Source: Zygnema cylindricum
Taxonomy: Eukaryota; Streptophyta; Zygnematophyceae; Zygnematales; Zygnemataceae
NCBI GenBank assembly: GCA_037447655.1
Contig: JBBHKE010002555.1
Span: 354,105-418,104 of the forward strand
DNA: 64,000 bases
Reading direction: 5' to 3'
The first letter of the stretch is position 1; each line of letters begins with the position of its first letter. Position numbers and translations under genes: made by a program. The notes under the pieces were generated by a model. The model ran no database searches. It was given only the letters and a program-made list of their open reading frames with translations, and was not told the DNA's origin. This document shows positions 23,775 through 34,682 of the stretch, piece after piece.

Positions 23775-25730
23775 ATGGATGAAGGAAAGTCTGTGGATCC
23801 CTTCAAATATACAAAGTCAGTAAAAATCAGATTTGAGTCAGAAAATTCTGATGACTTTGAGCTTCCTAACTATCCAGGTTTTAGAGACGATGACATTCTT
23901 GCAGGAACAAATCAGACCGAAAAGGACTCGGCTGTGGAAACTCCAGTGACAACTCTACTCGAAGCGGAAGACGTGGTGGAAATTGATTCGGAATCAAGGG
24001 ATAGGGGAGAAGCCGAGTTTGTTCGAAAGAATCCACGAGAACCATCTATTCCGGCCTCAGATTTTGAGGGGGGGAGGAGAAGTAGCAAAAGACTGCAAGA
24101 AAAACAGGTTAATAACAAGGTAACTAAACTATCTCATCAAGATGAACCTCAAACTTATGGAGAGGCGATGAATTGTCCAGAAAGAAATCGGTGGAAGACA
24201 GCCATCAATGAAGAGATGGCCTCAATTATGAAAGCTGATACTTGGGAGCTGGTGGATTGTCCACCTAACCGAAAACCAATCGGTTGTAAGTGGGTTTTCA
24301 AATTAAAACTGAACCCAGATAACACAATCGAGCGCTACAAGGCCCGACTAGTGGCAAAGGGATTTACACAAAAGGAGGGAATTGACTACGAGGAAACCTT
24401 TGCCCCGGTGGTCAGATTTCCCTCCGTCCGCATACTTCTCAGCCTAGCAGCATCGGAAGACATGGAAGTGCACCAGATGGACATCAAAACAACCTTTTTG
24501 CATGGAGAATTGGAAGAGGAGATCTTCATGCGACAACCCGAAGGGTTTGTGGAAGAAGGAGAGGAGAGTAAGGTATGCCGGCTGATTAAATCTCTTTATG
24601 GTTTGAAACAGGCGCCTCGACAGTGGAATAAGAAGCTTGATGAGTTTCTTACCGGTCTAGGATATATTCGGATCAGCTCAGATCACTCAATCTATGTTTT
24701 CGAAGACGAGGAAGGTTTTATATTTATTGCAATTTATGTTGATGATTTGCTTGTTTTAAGTAAATCAATGGAAAAAATTAATAAACTAAAAACCGATCTT
24801 AAGGGGAGATTTGAAATGAAGGATATGGGGGAAGCAAAATATATTTTGGGAATTCAAGTAAAGAGAGACCGAAAAAGAAAAATTATCAGATTGACTCAAA
24901 AGGAAGCAATAGGGAACATGCTTGAAAAATTTCAAATGGATAAAGCTAATAGTTGTACAACTCCAATGGAATTGAAGAAGGGAAGTGAGGGGAGTGAGGA
25001 ACAAGGAGTCATAGTCTTAGACGAGGAATTATCTCCTGATGAAGAGAAGTTCATGCAGACTATTCCTTACAGGCAAGTAGTGGGAAGTCTAATCTATTTT
25101 ATGAATTGTACCCGGCCGGATTTCGCTGCAGCTGTAGGAGTGCTGAGTAGAAGTCTAAATGCTCCCACTAAGAAGGATTGGGAGGCAGCTAAGAGAGTCC
25201 TTAGATACTTGGTAGGAACTAGAGATCTATGGTTGCATTTGGGTGGGGAGAATACTGACATCACTACTTGGAGTGATGTCAGTTATGGTGATGCTCCGAT
25301 GGGAAGATGTACTTCTGGATATGTATTATATGTGGGTGATGGGGCTTGCTGTTGGAGTAGCAAACAGCAAAAGGTTATTGCTCAGTCCACCATCGAGGCT
25401 GAGTATATGGCCTCTTGCTCTGCTGTAAAAGAATTGATGTGGGTCAAGTCTTTGCTTGGTGAGCTTGGTCACCTTAAGAGTGGTGTGCAGAAAATATTTT
25501 GTGATAATCAGGCAGCAATCGCTATTTCTGCCAATCCTAAACACCATTTTAAAGCCAAACACATGGACATCAGACTCAGCTTTGTTAGAGAGAAAGAAGA
25601 AAACAAAATAATCAGTTTAGAGTACAGACCAGATAGTGAGATGGTAGCAGATATGATGACCAAACCTGTGCCTTCCCCTAAGCTAATTTTTTGCAGGGAG
25701 AAGTGTGGTCTGAAATTAAAGATTGACTAG
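23775..25730 (+). CDS. pol: Element E integrase C-terminal linker, RT and RNase H (651 codons open)
   Basis: The longest intact enzyme frame in the window. Residues 1-125 are the integrase tail and linker (KSVDPFKY start). RT follows, with TWELVDCPPNRKPIGCKWVF, ARLVAKGFTQKEGIDYEETF, HQMDIKTTFLHGELEEEIF, YGLKQAPRQWNKKL and the YVDD active site at about residues 321-324. RNase H has WSDVSYGD near 499, a catalytic-type Glu in STIEAEYMAS near 542, and DNQAAIAIS near 577. The frame ends just before the polypurine tract. It belongs to the gag-pol polyprotein, so the listed ATG is internal and not a natural start. Confidence 0.85.
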   Translation: MDEGKSVDPFKYTKSVKIRFESENSDDFELPNYPGFRDDDILAGTNQTEKDSAVETPVTTLLEAEDVVEIDSESRDRGEAEFVRKNPREPSIPASDFEGGRRSSKRLQEKQVNNKVTKLSHQDEPQTYGEAMNCPERNRWKTAINEEMASIMKADTWELVDCPPNRKPIGCKWVFKLKLNPDNTIERYKARLVAKGFTQKEGIDYEETFAPVVRFPSVRILLSLAASEDMEVHQMDIKTTFLHGELEEEIFMRQPEGFVEEGEESKVCRLIKSLYGLKQAPRQWNKKLDEFLTGLGYIRISSDHSIYVFEDEEGFIFIAIYVDDLLVLSKSMEKINKLKTDLKGRFEMKDMGEAKYILGIQVKRDRKRKIIRLTQKEAIGNMLEKFQMDKANSCTTPMELKKGSEGSEEQGVIVLDEELSPDEEKFMQTIPYRQVVGSLIYFMNCTRPDFAAAVGVLSRSLNAPTKKDWEAAKRVLRYLVGTRDLWLHLGGENTDITTWSDVSYGDAPMGRCTSGYVLYVGDGACCWSSKQQKVIAQSTIEAEYMASCSAVKELMWVKSLLGELGHLKSGVQKIFCDNQAAIAISANPKHHFKAKHMDIRLSFVREKEENKIISLEYRPDSEMVADMMTKPVPSPKLIFCREKCGLKLKID

Positions 25731-25743
25731 AAAATAAGGGGAG
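25730..25743 (+). promoter_or_regulatory. Polypurine tract of element E
   Basis: AGAAAATAAGGGGAG-type sequence directly before the 3' LTR TGTAGA. The same tract precedes the 3' LTRs of E2, E3 and H. Confidence 0.75.
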
Positions 25744-26792
25744 TGTAGAAACTAATGGTTTTATTAGTATTTTCTAGGTCTGAAAAGAAGTATAGAAGTC
25801 GAGGCAGTCTATCTCTAACTTCTCTCTCCAACTCTCAAACTTGTCGCAGTCACTGAGAAATTGGAGAGGAAGCTAGAGCCATGGCTACCTTGGCTATCCT
25901 GAGATTTACGGGAATTTTATATTAGGGTTTATATATTTAATTAAAATGTATGTGCCGGCGGCAGGATTTGATCCTTGTACCTGCCGGCCGGCAGACACGA
26001 AGTAGCCGGTAGCCTTAGCCGTTAGGTCTAGCGGAAGTGTTACGTAGTATATAGTCTGATAATTATTTAACTATGTATACAAGCGATAAACCATTTAACT
26101 AGAATTAATTACGGGATACATAGATCCAGTAATATGTAATGTACGACTTACGGTACGGACATAAATCAGTACCGCCCATTTGTTTCGTAAATGAAACAAA
26201 TACCGCGCATATATTTATTACGGCCACGATTAAAGCCGAATTTAATCGGACGGCCGGGATTAGCGCCGAGATCGCGGAGGAAGATTTCGGCGGTTTGTGG
26301 CCATCGCCACATCGGATGACGCGTGGCAAAATTCCGTTGGATTGTGGAATCTCCGGAGATTATGGCACCGAATCCGGATTTGACATGTGTCGACATTTTG
26401 GCCATGTCGTACAGTGTCCGTACATAAAGTACACCGGCAGCTGTACTTTTGCGTACGAAACTCAATTCTGATTGGTTCCGTACATCAGTAGATAGAGTCT
26501 GTGAGAGAGATAGGACTTAGAAAAATTAGAAGATAGGACCCCCTCTCCCAGAGAGCTTCTTTACAAAAGGTCAACTTTGACCCTCCATAACTTACTGCTC
26601 AGGGGAGCAAATTCAGATATTCTTTTTGCTATCGACTCAGGGGAGTCTTATCTTCACAGAGGTGAAGTTGGTCAGAGTTTTTGTCTGCCAGGGTGGCAGT
26701 TATTTTTGCTTAAACACAAAGGGGTCAGGATTATCCTAGAGGCTTCTTAGAAGCTGTCCACTCTGAGGACTTATGGAGGTCTCAGAGTTTCA
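25744..26792 (+). repeat. 3' LTR of element E (1049 bp)
   Basis: Direct repeat of 20344-21391 with scattered differences, the clearest around 25930-25955. It ends GAGTTTCA followed by the GTTAA target duplication. Confidence 0.93.
25953..26033 (-). promoter_or_regulatory. Antisense tRNA-like module in E 3' LTR, with T4 terminator
   Basis: On the minus strand, GACCTAACGGCTAAGGC matches the D-arm of a plant tRNA-Arg at 15 of 17 bases by my recollection of that tRNA. The B-box is GGATCAAATCC. A TTTT run follows about 8 bases after the module's 3' end. Confidence 0.6.
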
Positions 26793-27825
26793 GTTAAATC
26801 CCGACAACACCATTGAACGTTAAAAAGCTAGACTTGTGGCAAAGGGGTATAATTAAAAGGAAGAAATCGATTTTGAAGAAACATTTTCTCCGGTTGTAAG
26901 ATTTACGACAGTTAGGATTTTACTGTCCCTAGCTGCTATAGAAGATATGGAAATACATCAGATGGAAGAAAAGACGGCTTTTTTGCATGGAGAACTAGAA
27001 GAGACCATTTACATGCAGCAGCCTGAAAAGTATGTGGAACGTGGAAAAGAGCACTTAGTATGCAAGTTGCTAAAATCTCTGTACGGCCTAAAACATGCCC
27101 CCATATAGTGGAATCTGAAGCTTGATGATTTCCTAACTAGCCTAGGATTTCAAAGGATAAGTTCTGATCACTCTGTCTACATTCTAAACGGTGAAAATGG
27201 GATAATGTATATAGCAGTGTATGTAGATGATTTACTATTAATTAGCAAATCAATGGCTGAAATTAACAAAATCAAAACTGCTCTAAACTCACGGTTCGAG
27301 ATGAAAGACCTCGGTGAGGCAATATATATTTTGGGTATTCAGGTAGAGAGGGACAGAAATAAGAAAGTAATAAAATTGACTCAAAAGGAGGCTATTGGAA
27401 ACATGTTAGATGAGTACGGAATGCGGGGGGCAAAAGGATGTCTAACTCCAATGGAGGTTCGGCAGAAGTTAGAGGGAGAAGAGACAGAACTAGGTGTCAT
27501 TGTTAGCGAGTATTTAGAATCAGGGGAGAATGATTTATGACACAAATACCTTACAGACAGATAGTCGGAACCTTAATATATTTCATGAATTGTACTCGTC
27601 CTGACATTGCTGCAGCAGTCAGGGTACTGAGCTGGAGTCTAGAGAATCCGAGAAAATCTGACTTTGATGCAGCAAAGAGAGTCTTAAGATATTTGGCCGG
27701 AACCAAAGACCTCAAACTCACAGTATGCGGAGGAGAAGTAAAACTGCAAACGTGGAGTGATGCAAGCTATGGCGACATGCCAAGCCGGAAGTCCACCACG
27801 GGATTCGTTCTACAAGTTAGGAACG
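26793..27825 (+). pseudogene. pol: Family C body 2, rest of RT and RNase H (truncated)
   Basis: Resumes with NPDNTIER after element E. Stops are present early and at about 27106 (TAG for Trp in the QWN motif), then YVDDLLLISKS (near 27220) and RNase H up to WSDASYGDMPSRKSTTGFVLQV. It breaks at about 27825, where the sequence flips into minus-strand RNase H of element F at the equivalent motif. Confidence 0.85.
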
Positions 27826-29989
27826 GTTGTAGATTGAGCTGTTACCTTTTAAAGCTTTTGCTCCAGCAGCATGTTCGAGTTCCAATCTTCAAAATGAATT
27901 CAGTGGTGGAACGGTGGCTTCGCATGTCTCCATAGCTAGCATCACTCCACGTCTGAATTTTGACTTCATCTCCACCGAGAGCAAGTCAAAGTTTCCGTGT
28001 TCTTGCAAGGTATTGAAGAACCCTTTTTGCGGCCTCCCAAACTGTTTTTCTCGGATTCTGCAAACTCCGGCTCAAAGCGCCAACTGCTGCCGAAATATCC
28101 GGCCTCGTGCAGTTCATGAAGTAAATTAGGCTCCCAACAATCTGTCGGTGTGGAATGGTGGCTATAAAATTTGCCTCCCCTGACTCTAAGGTATCGTCAA
28201 AAATGATTCCCCCATCGGTCTCCATGCCTTCCACTTTATACTTAAATTCCATGGGAGTGCCTCTTCCATTTGCCTCTGCCATGCCAAACTTTTCAAGCAC
28301 ATTTCCTATCGCTTCATGCTGCGTTAGATGGATTGTTCTCCTATCTATATCCCTTTCTACTTGAATTCCAAGAATATACTTTGCCTCACCTAAGTCTTTA
28401 ATCTCAAATCTTGAATTCAAGGCTGCCTTTATTTTGTTAATCTCATTTAATGACTTGCTTAACAGCAGCAAATCATCTACATATACCGCAATGTACATAA
28501 TCCCATCTTTTCCTTCCATAACATAGACTGAGTGATCTGAGCTAATCCTAACGAATCCTAGACCGGTTACGAACTCATCTAGTTTTAGGTTCCACTGACG
28601 TGGAGCCTGCTTCAAACCATACAAGGATTTCAACAGCTTACAAACCAAATTTTCTTTTCCTGTCTCTTCATAGCTTTCAGGCTGCTTTATATAAATTACT
28701 TCCTCTTAATCTCCATGCAAGAAAGCTGTCTTAACATCCATTTGATGTAGTTCCATATTCTCAATGGCCGCTCAGGATAACAAAATTCTAATTGTTGGAA
28801 ACCGAACAACCGGAGAGAAAGTCTCTTTATAGTCAATTCCCTCCTTCTAACTATAGCCTTTAGCAATAAGCCTAGCCTTATATCTTTCAATAGAGTTATC
28901 GAGATTCAACTTTACTTTAAAAACCCACTTACCGCCGATGGCTTTTCGGTCTGGTGGAAGCTCCACAAGCTCCCAAGTTTGAGCCTCCATTATGGATCGC
29001 ATTTCATCGTTAGCCGCAGCGATCCATTGATCTTTTTGCGGAGCTGAAAAGGCTTCCTGTATTGTGACCGGTTCCATCATGCTGGCAGATAATAGATCAG
29101 TTTCGCAGCTTCGCAATTTCGCAGCGTCGCATCTTTGCAGCTTCGCAGCATCACAGCTTCGCAGTTTTGTAGCGTCGCAGTTTTCATTCAGATCCAACGT
29201 ACCGACAGAAAATAGAGCAGCTTCGCAATTTAGCAGCTTGCTGCTTTGCCTTTTTCCCCCCGGAAAATTTGAAGCTCAAATTGTTGGATCCGTAGGTTGC
29301 CGCCGAGGAGGAGGTGGAGGAGGAGGAGGAGGAGGATTCTCCACACGTGGACCAGCCAAAGTGTCTAAAGTGGGACTAGAAGAAGTGAGAGGAACACTTT
29401 CAAAAATATCATATTCTTTGATGTTGGAATCCTTTTCAAAATCTGTCATACCAAAAACATCTACCGATCTGCTCTCTTTCTTAACCTGAATTTTTCTAGC
29501 AGTCTGAAGATTATTCCTTTCCTTATTAAATACTCTATAGCCCACGGATTCATCATCATAACCCATAAAAATTCATGGAATCGATTTCGGACTAAGCTTA
29601 GAAATAGGGAGATTATCCAAAATAAAACATTTACTCCCAAAAACCTTAAAGTGACTAACATTCGGTTTTCTTCCGGTCCACACTTCATATGGTGTTTTCC
29701 CTTTTACTGCTGTAGTCTCTATTCTATTCCTAATATACGACGCACACGAGAACGCCTCACCCCAAAATTTGAAATCTATTCCTTTATCTAGTAACATAGA
29801 CTTTGCACTTTCCGTTAGAGTTCGGTTGAGTCTTTCGGATACTCCATTCTTTTCCGGATTATAAGGAACTGTAAATTGCCAAGAAATGACATTGTCTTTT
29901 AAATATTCAGAGAATGTATGAGAAATATATTCCCCTCTGTTGTCGGACCGAAGGGAAAGGATCAGTTTCCCATGAAGTTTTTGGCCCAT
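27826..29989 (-). pseudogene. pol: Element F integrase C-terminal half, RT, partial RNase H
   Basis: The integrase core has RSDNRGEYIS and NGVSERLNRTLTES, then a VKGKTPYEVWTGRKP motif. The linker carries a ten-proline run (plus-strand 29301-29335 GGA/GGC repeats) and a repeated Cys-Asp-Ala-Ala-Lys-Leu peptide (plus-strand about 29095-29200). RT follows with ERYKARLIAKGYS (near 28860), the region around 28700-28850 is frameshifted, and a 220-codon frame at 27986-28648 has YGLKQAPRQWNLKL and YVDDLLLLSKS. RNase H is cut at the C junction. Confidence 0.8.
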
Positions 29990-30033
29990 ACCCGAAAATG
30001 CTTGAAGTGAGTGAGCACTTCACTCTTTTTCTT

Positions 30034-30928
30034 TCATAAAGTAAACCTTGCTTTATCTTGAGAAGTCACCCGTAAAAGTGACCAAAAACCGGTTGCCACT
30101 GAGTGAAGGAACTTTTGATGGTCCCCACACATCCGAATGAATAATTTACAGCAAATCCGTGGCCCGGTTATCCGCTGTCTGAGGTAGTGGCAGCTTATGA
30201 AGTTTTCCCAAAGCACATCCATCACATACATGGGACTCCGATTGTCCTAATTTAACACCATCTTTCATATTTTGCTTTACCATTTTATCAAGCCTTTCAT
30301 GATGAACATGACCGAGCCTCTTATGCCACAAAACATTTTCCGGAAAGACAGTAGAGTATGCAAAGTCGATTTCATTAGCCAAGTCCATCCGGTATAACAA
30401 GTTTGGGCCTCTAGTTCCTACCAAAGCTACCTTTCCATCTTTGCTTACTACCTTTTTCCCATTATTTTGTAAAATTTCAAAACCTTTCATTTCTGCTACC
30501 GAAGTGGAAAACAAGTTTTTTGTAAACTTTGGGATATAGAGAACATCATGCAAGGTTTTCTTTACAATCTGACCATTGATGTCACATGCTAACTCCACGC
30601 TTCCCTTTGCTGTAGCCTCCACATCGCTGTCATCCGCGTAATAAATCCGACGAGTGGGAATTGGAGTAAGCGTTTTGATGAAACCTCGGTTGCCATACAT
30701 GTGGGAGGAGCATCCGGAGTCCATAATCCATCCGTTCTCTCGAGGTCCCTCCATGAGATCTTTTGCAAGAGCAAACAACTCGTCATCATCCGATTGCGGA
30801 AATCTGACCACATCTTCTTTTCCTTCCAGTCGTTCATCTTGTGACGTCTCATCAAATGCAAGGAACGTCGCATTTTTAATCGGCAGTTTTGATGTCGGAA
30901 ATTTTGGTGATGAATCCTCCGATCGCAC
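30034..30928 (-). pseudogene. pol: Element F protease and integrase zinc domain
   Basis: An open stretch of about 260 codons holds the protease site GWIMDSGCSSHMYG (Ala to Cys after DSG), the conserved LHDVLYIPKFTKNLFST segment, and the integrase zinc motif WHKRLGHVHHERL with CDGCALGKLH. It ends in a stop just before the core (near 30146), and the following part is frameshifted. Confidence 0.8.
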
Positions 30929-31075
30929 CCTCCATCCCGCACGATAAATTCCTGTTTCACACGCTTTTATAAATGCCGTACACAGCCGGAAAACATGACC
31001 TTGACCAAAGCAATAGACACACCTATCATATTGCCTATAATTCGGATTGGGGGTAAAGTTTCTGTTTCCAAAAAA

Positions 31076-31742
31076 TCAAACAGGCTTATATGTCTGTGCA
31101 TTGTAAGCAACTATTGTTTGACCACCATTTAATGCTATCTGAGTTGCCTCTTCGTCTAAGATATAAGCCTGAGCTACTGCTATATTCCATTTACTCTTCT
31201 CTAACCTTCTTAGCTGCTCCGCTGCTCCTTTATATTCAGTAGGAAGCCCTCTCATTAGAATCATAGCTTGATGATAAGGAGGAAAACTCCCCCTGGAACA
31301 TGCATTCTCCGACAATAGAAGTTTCAAGCCATTACAATATGAGTTCATGTCACCCCCAGTATATTTATAATCCCAAATTTTTCCAGCAGTAACAACCTCA
31401 TTCTACTCACTAGCTAAGACATAAGATTCACTCAAAGCCTTCCATATTTCAGATGCCGTAGAGATATTGATATATATCAAGTTAAGATCTTCTGACATAA
31501 GTAACTTCAAAACATGCAATGCATCTTCATTTTTCTTTCCAAACTCTAGATCCGTATCCGAAAGAATACCAGAAATCACATCATATAATTTCACTTGTTT
31601 CAAATAAGACTTAGTCAAATCCGCCAAATAAAGATACTTCTGCCTATTAAACAACGCGATCCGTTAGGGAGGGCCCGTGACCTGTTGATTTGAGGCAGTT
31701 GGTGCCACTGAAGAAGATGAAGAAGCACCAGCAGTTGCCATG
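31076..31742 (-). pseudogene. gag: Element F gag (stops)
   Basis: The minus-strand ATG at about 31742 begins MATAGASSSS, then the LTR end and the translated, degenerate primer site. UBN2-like segments YLADLTKSYLKQVKLYD and AEQLRRLEKSKW are visible in two frames (31403-31654 and 31076-31348) separated by a stop near 31402. A damaged knuckle lies near 31000. Confidence 0.75.
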
Positions 31743-32694
31743 ATAATCAATTGTGCAAAGAGGTAACTCTCACGAAATCCCACAAACAACCAACTTCACA
31801 ATGAAGCCCCAAAAAAAAACCAGACAAACTCTAGTTCAGCAAATTTGCCACAATATAGAATATACACCTAAAAAACCATATGCAAAATTTCACAAAGTTC
31901 TGCCAAAAGATCACAATGATCTTATAATTCAAACACACCCAAAAACTGCTTCACAGTTTTCCTACACAACAATCCTACTTTCCCTAAAGTAATCTAAGTC
32001 CTATATATACAAGTGAGCCTACAGTTGATCACACCTTACTACAACTAGCGTGGTCAATTGGTACACTGTTTCTTCATTAACACAATCCTACCGTCGAATG
32101 CACTTAATTATTTACACCAATCAGATAGCCGCTAGAAATGAAATAGTACGCGGTTAAAGTTCGTCCGCTGAAATGACGGTACAGTCAATACTTCTTTTCA
32201 AAAATGACGGCGGACTTCGTCCGCTTTCCACGTATTCTTTCATCACCGAAGATGAACCTCCACGTGTAACTTTGGTCCTCAAATGTAACTATACCTTTTC
32301 TTCTAGAACAACCAAACTTGACTATCTCACCGACCGACACGTGTGCTTGAAGTGCACCGAATCTATGTACTCCCTTTCGAGTTACATACTCACTAAATCA
32401 TGTCTCCGTCAATTTATCTTCACATAAACTGACTCATATTCAGATCACCTTACTTGCGCAGACTGCTATAACTGCTATGACTCTGCTACAACTGCTATGA
32501 CTGCTATGACTGATATGATCTGTCAGCGCAGCTGTGATATTAGAGTAACGCAGGTGCGATGTTAGATCTGAGCAACATAGCAGCACAGCAACAAGTGTAG
32601 AGTGCTCAAGGTTTCTAGCTGCGATGTCAAACTTAGCGCACCATGGCAGCATAGCAGCAAGATATAGAGAGGACTCAAGGTTTCCAAAACAACA
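31683..32694 (-). repeat. 5' LTR of element F (1012 bp)
   Basis: On the minus strand it runs from TGTTGTTTTGGAAACC to AAATCAACA. It has GCAGC/GCTGC-rich words near its start (32520-32660) like the A and C LTRs. The Gag ATG is inside. No tRNA-like module was found. Confidence 0.75.
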
Positions 32695-34682
32695 AAACAC
32701 CTAGTTGGCATGGATGAAGGGAAGTCATTTGACCCCTTCAAATACACTAAGAAAATCAGAATCACTTTTGAGTCCTATAGTGAGGATGACTTAGATCTTC
32801 CCAGAAAAGATAGGAGTAAAAACATGATTGCAGATTCAGGAGAGATCCAACATGGGGGAGAAATATCGAAATCTCCAAATATTTCTACACACTCTGAGGA
32901 GAGAGAGGAAGAGGAGCCAGAACCGGTTTTCATGGATAGGGGAGCTGGTGAGACCGTGCAAAGGAATCCAAGACTTCCCTCAATTCCAGCTTAAGACTTC
33001 AAGGGAGGATAGAGGAGTAGCAAAAGACTACAAGATAAACAGGCTGCTCACAAGGTAACAAAGCTATCTCACCCAGATGATCCTCAGTCATACTCTGAGG
33101 CAATGGACAGTCCGGAGAAAGACCGATGGGTTAGAGCCATAAATGATGAGATGGCTTCCATCATGGAAGTGAATACTTGGGAGCTAGTGGACTGTCTTCT
33201 TGACAGAAAATCAATCGGGTGCAAATGGGTATTTGAATTGAAGCTGAACCCAGATAAAACCATTGAGAGATATAATGCTCGGTTAGTAGCAAAGGGGTTC
33301 ACCCAAAAAGAAGGGATAGATTATAAAGAGACTTTTGCTCCTGTGGTTCCGTTCCCATCTGTAAGGATTCTCTTTGGTCTAGCAGCAGCGCAAGACATGG
33401 AAATTCACCAGATAGATATCAAGACAGACTTCCTCAACGGTGAACTAGAGGAAGAAATCTTCATGCGGCAGCGAGAGGGTTTTGTAGAGGAAGGAGAGGA
33501 GAGCAAAGTTTGCATGCTCATAAAGTCGTTATATGGACTGAAGTAGGCTCCTCGACAATGGAAGAATAAACTAGATGAGTTTCTCATCGGTCTTGGATAT
33601 ATTAGGATCAATTCTGACCATCCTATTTATATGTTTGAGGATGAGAATAGTGTGATTTTTATTGAAATTTATGTGGATGATTTGCTGGTGTTAAGTAAGT
33701 CTATGGAAAAGACCAATAAGCTAAAGAAAGATCTTAGAGGCAAATTTGACATGAAGGATTTAGGGGAGGCTAAATATATTTTGGGAATTCACATAGAAAG
33801 AGATAGGGGGAAGAGGATAATTAGACTTACTCAGAAAGAAGCTATTGTAAATATGCTTGAGAAATTTCAGATGGAAAAGGCAAACAGTTGTACCACTCCC
33901 ATGGACTTGAAGAAAGTAAGTGATGGGAGTTTAGAAGGATTAGTGATGATACTAGATCATCAGATGAGTCCAAAGAGAGATAGCTTATGAAGTCTATTCC
34001 GTACAGACAGGTTGTAGGAAGCTTGATTTACTTTATGAATTGTTCTACACCAGACATAGTAGTAGCAATTGGAGTCCTCGGTAGGAGTCTTAATGATCCT
34101 AGGAAGAGAGACTGGGAGGTTGCCAAAAGAGTCATGAGATACTTGGTAGGAACCACAAATTTATGGTTGCACTTGGGAGGGGAGCACACTGACATCACTA
34201 CTTGGAGTGATGCCAGTTATGGGGATGCACCTATGAGAAGATGCACTTCTGTGTATGTGTTGTATGTGGGTGAAGGTGCTTGCTGCTGGAGCAGCAAGCA
34301 ACAAAAGATGGTTGCTCAGTCTATTATGGAGGCTGAGTACATGGCTTTTTGTTCTGCTGTAAAAGAGCTGATGTGGGTCAAGTCTTTATTCAAAAAACTG
34401 AGACATATAAAAAATGGAGTGCATGAAGTGTTTTGTGATAATCAGGCTGCAATTGCTATTGCAGACAATCAAAAACATCATTTTAAGGCTAAGCATATAG
34501 ATATAAGATTGAGTTTTGTGAGGGAAAAAGTTGAAAACAAAATTGTGAATTTGGTGTATAGGGGTGATAGGAAATGGTGGCTAATACGATGACAAAACCT
34601 GTGCCATCTTCCAAGTTAAAATACTGTAGAGAAAAGGGTGGTTTAAAAGCGAAACTGAAATTAGACTAGAAAATATGGGGAG
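32695..34682 (+). pseudogene. pol: Family D2 pol fragment (integrase tail, RT, RNase H) and 3' UTR
   Basis: Starts at KHLVGMDEGKSFDPFKYTKK directly beside element F. The linker holds a stop (SIPA followed by TAA near 32993). RT at 33103-33546 has TWELVDCLLDRKSIGCKWVF and ends at YGLK then TAG. The YVDDLLVLSKS motif is near 33670. RNase H follows with WSDASYGDAPMRRCTS, SIMEAEYMAF and CDNQAAIAIA. A frameshift near 33988 and loss of frame at 34590 inactivate it. A GAAAATATGGGGAG polypurine tract precedes the LTR. Confidence 0.85.

Larger units (their letters stand above)
20344..26792 (+). mobile_element. Element E: complete copia retrotransposon (6.4 kb), TSD GTTAA
   Basis: Complete insertion with LTRs at 20344-21391 and 25744-26792, primer site at 21392, polypurine tract before 25744, and gag and pol in copia order. 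The 5-base GTTAA occurs at 20339-20343 and 26793-26797, and the family C RT reads continuously (VKL then NPDNTIE) when E is removed. The two LTRs differ at several places, so the copy is not very recent. Confidence 0.95.
27826..32694 (-). mobile_element. Element F: minus-strand copia element, RNase H end truncated
   Basis: Reading right to left: 5' LTR (31683-32694), gag, protease, integrase, RT and part of RNase H, ending at the inverted junction with family C. Its right edge abuts family D2 coding, so F inserted in D2. It is a clade I element with an LTR from TGTTG to CAACA. Confidence 0.85.
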
